Positions 8,154 through 16,999 of a stretch of 64,000 nucleotides of DNA are shown one piece after another. The notes under the pieces were generated by a model. It did not search any database and was not told the DNA's origin. It saw nothing but the letters and a program-made list of their open reading frames with translations. Both the position numbers and the translations under genes were made by a program. Within the stretch, counting starts at the first letter, position 1, and each line of letters starts with the position of its first letter. The stretch comes from Sutcliffiella sp. FSL R7-0096 (GTDB lineage Bacteria > Bacillota > Bacilli > Bacillales > Bacillaceae_I): assembly GCF_038595065.1 (NCBI RefSeq), contig NZ_CP152003.1, positions 1,902,001 to 1,966,000 of the forward strand. Direction: 5' to 3'.

Positions 8154-9839
8154 TTGATGAATCATTCCTGGTGGAAGGAAAGTGTTGTATATCAAATTTA
8201 TCCTCGCAGCTTTATGGATTCTAACGGAGATGGCATCGGTGATATTCAAGGCATCATTTTAAAATTGGACTATCTAAAGGAACTTGGTGTCGATACCATA
8301 TGGCTTTCACCTGTTTACGAATCTCCTAACGATGATAATGGCTACGATATCAGCAATTACCATAAGATTATGGTTGAATTCGGCACTATGGAAGATTGGG
8401 AAGAACTGTTACAACAGGTACATATGCGAGAAATGAAATTGATCATGGACTTGGTGGTAAACCATACCTCTGATGAACATGAATGGTTTGTTCAGGCCAA
8501 ATCCTCGAAAGATAATCCATACCGCGATTATTACATCTGGAGAGACCCTAAAGAAGATGGAAGCGAACCGAACAATTGGGCATCCAATTTTGGAGGATCG
8601 GCTTGGGAATATAATGAAAAGACCGAGGACTACTATTTGCATCTCTTTTCCAAAAAGCAGCCTGACTTAAATTGGGGAAATGAAAAACTCCGGGATGAAA
8701 TATATAGCATGATGAAATGGTGGCTTGATAAGGGAATCGATGGCTTCCGGATGGATGTGATCAATTTTATATCAAAAGCCGAAGGCCTTCCAGATGGGGA
8801 AATAAAGCCTGGTCGTCCTTATGCTTCGGGGAGTAAATACTATAGAAATGGTCCAAATATACACGAATATTTACGTGAAATGAATCAGCAGGTATTATCT
8901 CATTACGATGTCATGACGGTAGGAGAAATGCCCGGTGTGACACCTGAACAGGCAAAAGATTATACGGGGGAAGATCGGAACGAATTGAACATGGTCTTTC
9001 AATTCGAGCATGTTGGCCTTGACAATGGCCCCAAGGGTAAATGGGATTTGAAGCCTCTTGATTTGATGGAACTTAAACAAAGCCTTTCGCGGTGGCAATA
9101 TGCCCTAGGGGAAAATGGTTGGAATAGCCTTTATTTCAATAATCATGATCAACCGCGTTCCCTTTCAAGGTTTGGGGACGATGGAAAGTATCGTATGGAA
9201 TCAGCAAAAATGCTGGCCACTCTTCTTCACATGATGAAAGGTACCCCATATGTGTATCAAGGGGAAGAATTGGGAATGACCAATGTTGCATTTGAAACGA
9301 TTGACTCCTACAAGGATATTGAAACGCTTCAAGCATATACCGAATTGAAGGAACAGGGCTTTAGTGAAGAGGAAGTGATGCAGAGTATCCATGAAAAAAG
9401 CAGGGACAATGCCAGGACTCCCATGCAGTGGACTTCTGAGGAATATGCTGGTTTCTCCACCTCAGAGCCATGGTTAGCTGTTAATCCTAATTATACATCC
9501 ATAAATGCCGAAGCAGAGGTGGCTAATGAAGCTTCTATCTTCCATTATTACAAGCAGCTTATCCAACTTCGTAGACAAAATGACTTGATCGTTTACGGTG
9601 ACTATCAATTGATCCTTGAGGAAGATCCTGAAATTTTTGCTTATGTAAGAACGTATCAGGATAAGAAACTTCTTGTGATTTGCAACTTTTATGAGGAGGA
9701 GCCGATATTCAAGCTTCCGAGAGAAATAAACTTCATGACAAAGCAACTCCTTTTAAGTAACTACAAAGTCGATGAGCAGACAAGTATTTCAGAGTTTAGC
9801 ATGCAACCTTATGAAGCTAGAGTCTACTTATTAAATTAA
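8154..9839 (+). CDS. GH13 alpha-glucosidase (oligo-1,6-glucosidase type)
   Basis: 561 aa, cytoplasmic glycoside hydrolase family 13, subfamily of oligo-1,6-glucosidases (MalL-like). Shows WWKESVVYQIYPRSF, the nucleophile Asp in GFRMDVIN (about residue 200), the acid Glu in TVGEMPG (about 257) and the third Asp in FNNHDQPR (about 331). It is clearly related to the next gene but lacks the features shared by true phosphotrehalases there, so it more likely hydrolyses unphosphorylated alpha-glucosides. Its place between treP and treA is not the B. subtilis order (treP-treA-treR). Strong RBS (GGGAGAGG) before ATG 8157 or 8154. Confidence 0.8.
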   Translation: MMNHSWWKESVVYQIYPRSFMDSNGDGIGDIQGIILKLDYLKELGVDTIWLSPVYESPNDDNGYDISNYHKIMVEFGTMEDWEELLQQVHMREMKLIMDLVVNHTSDEHEWFVQAKSSKDNPYRDYYIWRDPKEDGSEPNNWASNFGGSAWEYNEKTEDYYLHLFSKKQPDLNWGNEKLRDEIYSMMKWWLDKGIDGFRMDVINFISKAEGLPDGEIKPGRPYASGSKYYRNGPNIHEYLREMNQQVLSHYDVMTVGEMPGVTPEQAKDYTGEDRNELNMVFQFEHVGLDNGPKGKWDLKPLDLMELKQSLSRWQYALGENGWNSLYFNNHDQPRSLSRFGDDGKYRMESAKMLATLLHMMKGTPYVYQGEELGMTNVAFETIDSYKDIETLQAYTELKEQGFSEEEVMQSIHEKSRDNARTPMQWTSEEYAGFSTSEPWLAVNPNYTSINAEAEVANEASIFHYYKQLIQLRRQNDLIVYGDYQLILEEDPEIFAYVRTYQDKKLLVICNFYEEEPIFKLPREINFMTKQLLLSNYKVDEQTSISEFSMQPYEARVYLLN

Positions 9840-9872
9840 TTTATTTTATCAAAATGAACAGAGGTGTTTTGA

Positions 9873-11573
9873 ATGACGAAAATGGAAAAAGAACCTTGGT
9901 GGAAGAGATCGGTCGTCTATCAGATCTATCCCAAGAGCTTTAATGATACAACAGGAAATGGTGTAGGGGATATTCAAGGAATCATTGAGAAATTGGATTA
10001 CTTGAAAGAGCTAGGTGTAGACGTCATCTGGTTGACTCCTATTTATAAGTCACCTCAAAAAGACAATGGCTACGATATCAGTGATTATTTCTCCATCCAC
10101 GAAGAATACGGAACGATGGAGGACTTCGATCAGCTTTTAACAGAAGCGCATAGTAAGGGCATAAAAGTGATCATGGATATTGTGGTAAACCACACCTCAA
10201 CAGAGCATGAATGGTTCCAAAAATCCAAAGTGGCGAAAGAAAATAACCCATATCGCGATTTTTACATCTGGAAGGATTCGAAGGAAGATGGAAGTGAACC
10301 GACGAACTGGGAGTCCAAATTTGGCGGGAATGCATGGCGGTATGATGAGAAAACAGGACAATGGTATCTTCATCTGTTTGATGTCACCCAAGCGGATCTG
10401 AACTGGGAAAATGAAAAGGTCCGCAATGAGGTTTATGACATGATGACCTTTTGGTTTGAAAAGGGAGTGGATGGTTTCAGGCTGGATGTCATTAATCTTA
10501 TCTCCAAAAATCAGGATTTTCCTGATGATGATGGCTCCGTGCCTCCTGGAGATGGACGGAAATTTTACACAGACGGACCTCGCGTCCATGAGTACATGAA
10601 TGAAATGTATGAAAAAGTGTTCTCGAAATATGACAGCATGACAGTAGGAGAGATGTCCTCCACTACGATCGACCATTGTATTAAATATACCCGTCCCGAC
10701 CGTAATGAACTTAGCATGACTTTCAATTTCCATCACCTGAAAGTAGATTACCCAAATGGCGAAAAGTGGTCTGTTGCAGACTTTGACTTTCAACAATTGA
10801 AAGATATCCTATCGACTTGGCAGATCGAAATGGAAAAGGGCGGTGGCTGGAATGCCCTTTTCTGGTGCAACCATGATCAGCCCCGTATTGTTTCCCGTTA
10901 TGGTGACGATAAAAATTATCACAACAAATCTGCCAAAATGCTGGGAACAAGCATGCACATGATGCGTGGAACTCCATATATCTATCAAGGGGAAGAATTC
11001 GGAATGACCAACCCTGGATTTGTGAAAATAAGTGACTATCGTGACGTGGAATCGTTAAACACCTTTGAGCTGAAAAAAGAAGCGGGTATGAGTGAGGAGG
11101 AGATCCTAGAAATCCTTCGTCATAAATCACGTGATAATTCTAGAACACCCGTACAATGGAATTCGGAAGAAAATGCTGGATTTACTAAAGGTACACCATG
11201 GATTGGTGTAGCAAGCAACTATCCTAAAATCAATGCGGAAGTTGCATTGAAAGACGAAGATTCGGTTTTCTACCACTATAAAAAATTGATTGATCTTCGC
11301 AAACAATATGATGTCGTTACACATGGTGATTTCCAACTGATTGAAGGTGACCATACGGAAATTTTTGCTTACATTCGAAACTGTGAAAATGAAAAGCTGC
11401 TTGTAGTCAGCAACTACTACGGTATAAACACGTCATTTGAATTACCGGAAGATATTGATGTTGAAGGCTACAGTGCGGAAATATTATTGAGCAATTATGG
11501 GGATTCTCCACAGGAATATAAAAAACTTTCCTTACGTCCATACGAATCCATCGTTTATCACCTGAAAAAGTAA
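9873..11573 (+). CDS. treA: Trehalose-6-phosphate hydrolase (phosphotrehalase)
   Basis: 566 aa, cytoplasmic GH13 enzyme that splits trehalose-6-phosphate into glucose and glucose-6-phosphate. The sequence follows B. subtilis TreA closely: WWKRSVVYQIYPKSFNDTTG, TPIYKSPQKDNGYDI, FHHLKVDYPNGEKW and GGGWNALFWCNHDQPR. Catalytic residues: Asp about 204 (GFRLDVIN), Glu about 259 (TVGEMSS) and Asp about 333. It is 34 bp after the alpha-glucosidase and 28 bp before treR, in one operon. Confidence 0.92.
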   Translation: MTKMEKEPWWKRSVVYQIYPKSFNDTTGNGVGDIQGIIEKLDYLKELGVDVIWLTPIYKSPQKDNGYDISDYFSIHEEYGTMEDFDQLLTEAHSKGIKVIMDIVVNHTSTEHEWFQKSKVAKENNPYRDFYIWKDSKEDGSEPTNWESKFGGNAWRYDEKTGQWYLHLFDVTQADLNWENEKVRNEVYDMMTFWFEKGVDGFRLDVINLISKNQDFPDDDGSVPPGDGRKFYTDGPRVHEYMNEMYEKVFSKYDSMTVGEMSSTTIDHCIKYTRPDRNELSMTFNFHHLKVDYPNGEKWSVADFDFQQLKDILSTWQIEMEKGGGWNALFWCNHDQPRIVSRYGDDKNYHNKSAKMLGTSMHMMRGTPYIYQGEEFGMTNPGFVKISDYRDVESLNTFELKKEAGMSEEEILEILRHKSRDNSRTPVQWNSEENAGFTKGTPWIGVASNYPKINAEVALKDEDSVFYHYKKLIDLRKQYDVVTHGDFQLIEGDHTEIFAYIRNCENEKLLVVSNYYGINTSFELPEDIDVEGYSAEILLSNYGDSPQEYKKLSLRPYESIVYHLKK

Positions 11574-11600
11574 TGCTACAATAGTTGTAGGTGGTAGAAA

Positions 11601-12308
11601 ATGAAAAATAATAAATATCAGGTAATTTATCAAAAGCTAGTCTCTAGAATAGAGCGGCACGAGCTTGTTGCCGGAGATAAACTTCCTTCTGAGCATGAAC
11701 TGTTAGAGCTTTTTGATACATCCAGAGAGACAGTTAGAAAAGCATTAAATCAGCTTGCTCAAAACGGTTATATTCAAAAAATCCGAGGTAAGGGATCTGT
11801 AGTCCTCGATCGAGGTAAGTTTGACTTTCCCATTTCCGGTTTGGTCAGCTTTAAGGAACTGGCGGAGAAAATGGGTAGACCTTGGGAAACCATTGTACAT
11901 GAACTGGAAACTGTGGTGGGATCATCTGATTTACAAAGTAAATTGGGGGAGATAGACCTTTGGAAAGTGATACGTTCACGGAAAGTGGATGGGGAAAGCA
12001 TCATTTTGGACAAGGATTACTTTATAAAAAGCCAGGTTCCTTATCTTAATCAAGAAATTTGCAGTCACTCCATCTATGAATATTTGGAAAAGGAAGTAGG
12101 ATTGCAAATAGCTTTTGCTGACAAAGAAGTAACGGTGGAAGAAGCGACAGAGGAAGATAGGGAAATCCTTGATTTGCAAGATTTGACACATGTCGTGGTC
12201 GTAAAGAGCATTGTACACCTGGATGATGCAAGCCCATTCCAATATACCGAGTCGCGCCATCGATTAGACAAGTTCCGATTTGTTGATTTTGCAAGAAGGA
12301 TGAAGTGA
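11601..12308 (+). CDS. treR: Trehalose operon repressor, GntR family
   Basis: 235 aa. N-terminal winged helix-turn-helix (about residues 5-70, LPSEHELLELFDTSRETVRKAL, here cited in parts: SEHELLELF and SRETVRKAL) and a C-terminal UTRA effector domain (about 90-235) that binds trehalose-6-phosphate in the family. The ends RHRLDKFRFVDFARR and GYIQKIRGKGSVVL are as in B. subtilis TreR. It should bind the two operators at 5894 and 5927. Last gene of the operon, closed by a strong terminator. Confidence 0.92.
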   Translation: MKNNKYQVIYQKLVSRIERHELVAGDKLPSEHELLELFDTSRETVRKALNQLAQNGYIQKIRGKGSVVLDRGKFDFPISGLVSFKELAEKMGRPWETIVHELETVVGSSDLQSKLGEIDLWKVIRSRKVDGESIILDKDYFIKSQVPYLNQEICSHSIYEYLEKEVGLQIAFADKEVTVEEATEEDREILDLQDLTHVVVVKSIVHLDDASPFQYTESRHRLDKFRFVDFARRMK

Positions 12309-12318
12309 ATAAAGTATT

Positions 12319-12356
12319 AAGCAGACACTATCTTTTTTGGGAGTGTCTGCTTTTTT
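12319..12356 (+). terminator. Terminator of the trehalose operon
   Basis: Perfect 11-bp stem AAGCAGACACT/AGTGTCTGCTT followed by a T-run. Confidence 0.92.
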
Positions 12357-12391
12357 CGTTTCAAATGCTTAGCTTTACTAAGTTGCCTTTT

Positions 12392-12493
12392 AGAAGGGTT
12401 CGCAATGCCCGAAGCACCTTCAGGAAAGGACAAAAGGTCCATAGAAGGGGTCTCAGTGCCCGAATCACCATTGCGAAAGGTTAAAAAGTAACA
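12392..12493. repeat. Two-unit tandem repeat, 51-bp period
   Basis: Two diverged units start with AGAAGGG at 12392 and 12443. They share AGAAGGG, TCNCARTGCCCGAA, CACC and GAAAGG. Lies between the trehalose terminator and the pepF promoter region; no coding potential. Confidence 0.65.
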
Positions 12494-12645
12494 GAATATC
12501 CATCACTCTCGTTTAGAACAATCGCGGTTACTTAAATGACGCAAACAACTTATTATAATTTTCTAAAAAATATACAAATAGAAACTCGGTTCGTTTATAA
12601 TAGAAAGTAATAATTCGATTTTCGAAATAAATGGAGGTAATAGAA

Positions 12646-14457
12646 ATGGTGCAAATGATGAAAGGTGCAGTGAAAAGAGAGGAAGTTCCATTGGATCAGA
12701 CTTGGAACTTAAGTGATTTATATGACTCCACAGAAGCATGGGAGAGGGAGATGGAAGCTGTACAAACGGACCTGTCAAATGTAACGCGTTATCGAGGCAG
12801 AGTGGTAGCTGATGCGACAACACTTCTTGCATGTCTTAAAGATAAGGATGCTTTAACAGAAAGAGTGGCAAGAGTAATGACTTATGCTTCCTTGAAACAA
12901 TCCGAGGATGGGACCAACCCTGAAAACCAGGCAAACTCAACGAGAGTTGGTGGAATGTTAGCTAAATTCAGTGCAAGCACATCATTCCTACAATCTGAAA
13001 TTCTCCTAATGGATGAGGATAAGATAAAAACCTTCATTGGTGAAGAGCCAGAGCTGATTGATTTCCAAAAGACCTTGTTAGACATATTGGAAACAAAGCC
13101 ACATAAACTTTCACCTGAAGCAGAGGAAGTACTTTCCGCCTTTAGTGAAGTCCATAATGCCCCATATATGATTTATCAAAGAAGCTTAATCTCTGATATG
13201 ACATTTTCCTCCTTTACAACTGATGATGGGAAAACATATCCTTTATCATTCAACTCCTTTCCGAATTACGAGGGATCGGCGAATACGGAACTGCGAAGAA
13301 AAGCCTATGATTCTTATATTGAAACATTAAAAAAGTACAAGCATACATATGCTGCCACTTATGCGACAGAAGTGAAGAAGCAGGTGGTGGAAGCAAAATT
13401 ACGAAACTATGATTCTGTAACAGATATGCTTCTTCATGATCAGCAAGTAACAAAAGAAATGTACAATAACCAATTAGATACCATTCAACGGGATTTGGCT
13501 CCGCATATGCGCAGATATGCAAAACTGAAACAGCGAGTATTAGGACTTGAAAAAATGCATTTTTGTGACTTGAAGGCTCCACTTGACCCAGACTTCAATC
13601 CGGAGATTACTTATGAGGAGGCTTCCAAACTCATTTTGGAATCACTTGAAGTAATGGGTCCTGAATATATGGAAATCATGGAGGAAGGCCTCAATAATCG
13701 ATGGGTCGACCTGGCGGATAATGTCGGGAAAGGATCCGGGGCATTCTGTTCAAGCCCATATGGTGTGCATCCATATATCCTGATGACGTGGAGTGACTCC
13801 ATGAGAAATGCCTATACCCTTGCACATGAATTAGGACATGCTGGTCATTTTCGTTTGGCAGGGCGTTATCAACGAATTTCTAACACCCGTCCATCCAGGT
13901 ATTTTGTAGAAGCACCATCTACCATGAATGAAATGTTATTGAGCCAGCATATCCTTTCTAAGCCAAATGATGAGAGGATGCGCCGCTGGGTAATTCTGCA
14001 ATCCCTTGGAACATACTATCATAATTTTGTGACACATATTTTGGAAGGGGAACTACAACGACGTATATATGAACTTGCAGACAAGGGAACTCCAATTACC
14101 GCTAATGTCCTTTGTGAGCAGAAGACAGATCTTTTAACTGATTTCTGGGGAGATTCGGTGGAATTGGACGAAGGTGCCGGGTTAACGTGGATGCGTCAGC
14201 CTCATTATTATATGGGTCTCTATCCATACACCTATTCAGCAGGGCTGACAGCTTCAACAGCGGCAGCCAAAAAGATAGAGAAGGAAGGAAAACCTGCAGT
14301 CGACGCTTGGCTGTCTGCATTGAAAGCCGGTGGTACATTAAAACCACAGGAGTTAATGCAGTTAGCAGGGGTAGACATGACAACCTCTGAACCAATCAAG
14401 GAAGCGGTAGCTTATGTCGGTTCGTTGGTGGATGAGTTGGAGAAAAGCTTCACTTAA
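12646..14457 (+). CDS. pepF: Oligoendopeptidase F
   Basis: 603 aa from the ATG at 12646. Cytoplasmic zinc metallopeptidase (M3 family) that cleaves short peptides. The active-site HELGH is near residue 393, within AHELGHAGHF, and the downstream glutamate ligand lies in the APSTMNEMLLSQ stretch. Full length for the family. The in-frame ATG at 12631 is itself part of the Shine-Dalgarno ATGGAGGT that serves the ATG at 12646. Stand-alone gene with its own terminator. Confidence 0.9.
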   Translation: MVQMMKGAVKREEVPLDQTWNLSDLYDSTEAWEREMEAVQTDLSNVTRYRGRVVADATTLLACLKDKDALTERVARVMTYASLKQSEDGTNPENQANSTRVGGMLAKFSASTSFLQSEILLMDEDKIKTFIGEEPELIDFQKTLLDILETKPHKLSPEAEEVLSAFSEVHNAPYMIYQRSLISDMTFSSFTTDDGKTYPLSFNSFPNYEGSANTELRRKAYDSYIETLKKYKHTYAATYATEVKKQVVEAKLRNYDSVTDMLLHDQQVTKEMYNNQLDTIQRDLAPHMRRYAKLKQRVLGLEKMHFCDLKAPLDPDFNPEITYEEASKLILESLEVMGPEYMEIMEEGLNNRWVDLADNVGKGSGAFCSSPYGVHPYILMTWSDSMRNAYTLAHELGHAGHFRLAGRYQRISNTRPSRYFVEAPSTMNEMLLSQHILSKPNDERMRRWVILQSLGTYYHNFVTHILEGELQRRIYELADKGTPITANVLCEQKTDLLTDFWGDSVELDEGAGLTWMRQPHYYMGLYPYTYSAGLTASTAAAKKIEKEGKPAVDAWLSALKAGGTLKPQELMQLAGVDMTTSEPIKEAVAYVGSLVDELEKSFT

Positions 14458-14463
14458 AACCCA

Positions 14464-14500
14464 GAAACACCTTTGCCTCATTGGCGAGGTGTTTCTTTTT
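14464..14500 (+). terminator. Terminator of pepF
   Basis: Stem GAAACACCTTTGCC/GGCGAGGTGTTTC with a 5-nt loop, followed by TTTTT. Confidence 0.88.
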
Positions 14501-14571
14501 GACTATCAACACTTATTATTTTCTTCCGATAATACTAGTAGAATAAGAATAGATATGAATGGAAGGGCGTA

Positions 14572-15480
14572 ATGTTTTTGGAAAATAAAAGTGAGATACT
14601 TCTAGATTCAGGTACTAATGAAGTTGAATTTTTAGAATTTTTGATAGGAGAGACTAGCTTCGGGATAAATGTCCTTAAGGTGAGGGAGATTATCAAGCCT
14701 CTAAATATAACAAAAATCCCACATTCCCACTCTAATGTCGAAGGAATTGTAGAGTTACGGGGTGAGGTTCTGGCTGTCATAAACTTAAGAAAGGCGTTAA
14801 ATATAGATGGTCCCAGCCAATATTCTGAACAGAAATTCATCGTTTCAGAATTTAATGGAATGAAGGTGATCTTAAGGGTGGATCATGTCACTCAAATCCA
14901 TCGGCTATCCTGGTCGGATATGGAAAAGCCAACCTCTTTCCAGAAAGGATTTGAAGATCATATAACGGGTGTAATCAAGCAGGAATCAAAAATGATTCTT
15001 CTTGTGGATGTGGAAAAAATACTGTTCGATATATATACGAACCTTGATAAGGAGACTATCCGAATCAGTAATAATATAAATCCTGCAAGACGGGAAAAAA
15101 GGATAATGATAGCAGAAGATTCTTCGATGCTAAGAAGGCTTCTCGAAGAGACGTTACATGCTGCAGGCTTTGAAAAGATTTTTTTCTTTGAAAATGGGAA
15201 AGAGGCATGGGAATATTTGGTGGAAGTAGTGAGGAACGGGCAGGAACGGATAGATCTTTTAATCACTGACATTGAAATGCCTCAGATGGATGGGCATCAT
15301 CTTACTAAAAGGATAAAAGATGATAGCTCCTTATCCGGAATTCCAGTCATCATCTTCTCCTCACTTATTACAGAGCACTTAAAGCATAAAGGGGAACAAG
15401 TTGGGGCGGATGCACAAATCAGCAAACCGCAATTGACGAAGTTGATAGATTTAATTGATTCGCATTTATTTATAACCTAG
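14572..15480 (+). CDS. cheV: Chemotaxis coupling protein CheV
   Basis: 302 aa. Residues about 15-155 are a CheW-like coupling domain (EFLIGETSFGINVLKVREII, ...VEGIVELRGEVLAVINLRKAL in parts); residues about 178-300 are a response-regulator receiver domain, with the acidic pair and the phosphorylated Asp in LLITDIEMP (about 232) and the Lys in ISKPQ. CheV links chemoreceptors to CheA and adapts signalling when phosphorylated. Start ATG 14572 has GGAAGGG upstream. Head-to-head by convergent terminator with ykyB, as in B. subtilis. Confidence 0.9.
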   Translation: MFLENKSEILLDSGTNEVEFLEFLIGETSFGINVLKVREIIKPLNITKIPHSHSNVEGIVELRGEVLAVINLRKALNIDGPSQYSEQKFIVSEFNGMKVILRVDHVTQIHRLSWSDMEKPTSFQKGFEDHITGVIKQESKMILLVDVEKILFDIYTNLDKETIRISNNINPARREKRIMIAEDSSMLRRLLEETLHAAGFEKIFFFENGKEAWEYLVEVVRNGQERIDLLITDIEMPQMDGHHLTKRIKDDSSLSGIPVIIFSSLITEHLKHKGEQVGADAQISKPQLTKLIDLIDSHLFIT

Positions 15481-15512
15481 AAAAGGAGCCCAATTGATTT
15501 ATTGGGCTCCTT
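15481..15512. terminator. Bidirectional terminator between cheV and ykyB
   Basis: Perfect stem AAGGAGCCCAAT/ATTGGGCTCCTT. It has T-rich flanks on both strands, serving the two convergent genes. Confidence 0.85.
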
Positions 15513-15522
15513 GTTATTCCTA

Positions 15523-16005
15523 TCAGAGATAGCTTTCTCCGAGTTTCTTGAATACCGGCTTTTGATACTGTCTCTTTGGAGGTTGCTTCTTACCATCTGT
15601 GGGATGGAAGTTTGTATACCGTTGAAGTAAATTCTTAGCGACAGACAGAGACATATTCGCTTTGGGATTACGATAATGGTCGTTTAATTCACCAAGGTGT
15701 GGAAGGTCCGCAAAGTCTTCCTTAGTAGGTGGAAGGTGAAAGAAATAATCTCCTGCCGATACAAGTACGTCGGATTGCTGTCTGCTGTTTTTGGGGTTTC
15801 TTGAAAAGTGTAAACCTTTTTTGGTCGCCTTTCCTTCTGTTAAAAGCTTCTCCAGTGCTTTTCTTTTAAGAGAGTAGAGAAACTTTGGGTCCGGCGCGGT
15901 TTTGGCATGCCGATTTACTGTAAAGATGGCGCGTGAGAGGTTTTCAATAGAAGATTCGATGGAGGAATCGTTTTTTCTTTGATTTGTATAACTTTGTTTA
16001 TGCAT
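15523..16005 (-). CDS. ykyB: YkyB-like protein
   Basis: 160 aa, soluble and basic. It resembles B. subtilis YkyB in length, in position next to cheV, and in the central HFSRNPKNSRQQSDVLVSAGDYFFH region. No catalytic motif is visible and the function of the family is not known. Start ATG with AAAGGAG in good position. Neighbours: cheV convergent on one side, the ykuD gene upstream in the same direction on the other; the B. subtilis ykuC that would lie between is absent. Confidence 0.8.
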   Translation of the reverse strand: MHKQSYTNQRKNDSSIESSIENLSRAIFTVNRHAKTAPDPKFLYSLKRKALEKLLTEGKATKKGLHFSRNPKNSRQQSDVLVSAGDYFFHLPPTKEDFADLPHLGELNDHYRNPKANMSLSVAKNLLQRYTNFHPTDGKKQPPKRQYQKPVFKKLGESYL

Positions 16006-16106
16006 AATAGTCTCCTTTCCTTTTCCTTATTATACTGTTCCTTTAATGAAAATGGAAGAGGAGCTCCAATTCAGCATATAGATTCTACTTCAGCTTCAGA
16101 TGCCTG

Positions 16107-16619
16107 CTATTGTGGGCGTATAAACACACGAGTCCCATTAGGTACGATGCTTGCCACCTCTAATACATCTTGATTATACATCCGTACACACCCCTTAGAT
16201 ACAGCATTGCCTATGGAACTTGGATCATTAGTTCCATGGATCCCATAGGATAACTTGGAAAGCGAAAGCCACATTGCGCCAAATGGACCGCCTGGATTAG
16301 CTTGGCGGTTTACGATGATGAAATCACCTACTGGTGTATCATATAACATTCTGCCAACAGCAATAGGGTATGTTTTTATGACAATCCCTTTATCTTTTAA
16401 TACAAGCCTTCTATTAGCTATGGAAATTTCAATTGTGTATGGGATAGTATTTGCATCAGGTAAGCCTGGAATTATAATCTGCTGGCCGGGGACAATGATA
16501 TTGGGATTAGGTAGACGATTGACGGCCAATACTTCCGCTAAAGTTCTTCTGTAATCCTTAGAAATTGAGCTCAATGTTTCTCCTGGCTTTACAATATGGA
16601 TGGCCAACCATTTCACCAC
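16107..16619 (-). CDS. ykuD: L,D-transpeptidase with LysM domain (YkuD)
   Basis: 170 aa. Residues about 5-50 are a LysM peptidoglycan-binding module ([32 protein letters not shown]); residues about 55-168 are the YkuD catalytic domain with His in YGIHGTN (about 126) and the nucleophile Cys in SKGCVRM (about 143). The enzyme makes or edits 3-3 or lipoprotein-like cross-links in peptidoglycan; in B. subtilis it is linked to spore maturation. No signal peptide, as in B. subtilis. The start is probably GTG 16619 (or the next GTG); the ribosome binding site is weak, so the start is uncertain by one codon. Confidence 0.88.
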   Translation of the reverse strand: MVKWLAIHIVKPGETLSSISKDYRRTLAEVLAVNRLPNPNIIVPGQQIIIPGLPDANTIPYTIEISIANRRLVLKDKGIVIKTYPIAVGRMLYDTPVGDFIIVNRQANPGGPFGAMWLSLSKLSYGIHGTNDPSSIGNAVSKGCVRMYNQDVLEVASIVPNGTRVFIRPQ

Positions 16620-16647
16620 TTTCTTATGAGAAAATATAGCCTTTAGT

Positions 16648-16681
16648 TAAAAAGCCGATGCAGGCGATGCTGCGGCTTTAT
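16648..16681 (-). terminator. Terminator of the proline/tyrosine-rich gene
   Basis: On the minus strand, AAAGCCGCAGCA pairs with TGCATCGGCTTT (one mismatch) and is followed by TT and A/T-rich sequence. Confidence 0.65.
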
Positions 16682-16692
16682 GTCCATTACCA

Positions 16693-16893
16693 TTATCTAT
16701 AATAATAAGGATATGGACGATAGGGTGGATAATATGGGTAAGGATATGGTGGTGGATAATAATATGGTCTCGGGGCCAACAAGGAGCCCACAGCTAATCC
16801 TCCCAAAAACGGAACGAAAGGAAAGCCGAAACCAAATCCTCCAATAAATCTGTTGTCTGGTACGTTTCTGTTAAGTGGAAAGTTTCGATTCAT
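16693..16893 (-). CDS. Small glycine/proline/tyrosine-rich protein
   Basis: 66 aa. The first third has NRN and GGFGFGFPF stretches; the last 25 residues are nearly all Pro, Tyr and Arg (YYYPPPYPYPYYPP). Such low-complexity Tyr-rich proteins in Bacillus are often spore-coat or surface components, but nothing here proves that. AAAGGAGG sits in ideal position before ATG 16893, and a terminator follows, so it is a genuine gene. Not part of the B. subtilis order. Confidence 0.7.
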   Translation of the reverse strand: MNRNFPLNRNVPDNRFIGGFGFGFPFVPFLGGLAVGSLLAPRPYYYPPPYPYPYYPPYRPYPYYYR

Positions 16894-16999
16894 AAGACAC
16901 TCGCCTCCTTTATAGGGTCACTATAATGTATGGAAAATAAGGAGGCTGTGCGCTTGTACCGAATAGCCCAAATGTAAGAGCTATCCATAGTGTCTGGGT

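Noticed and set aside
10197-10796. Minus-strand ORF of 199 aa inside treA
   Set aside because: Antisense shadow of a highly conserved GH13 gene.
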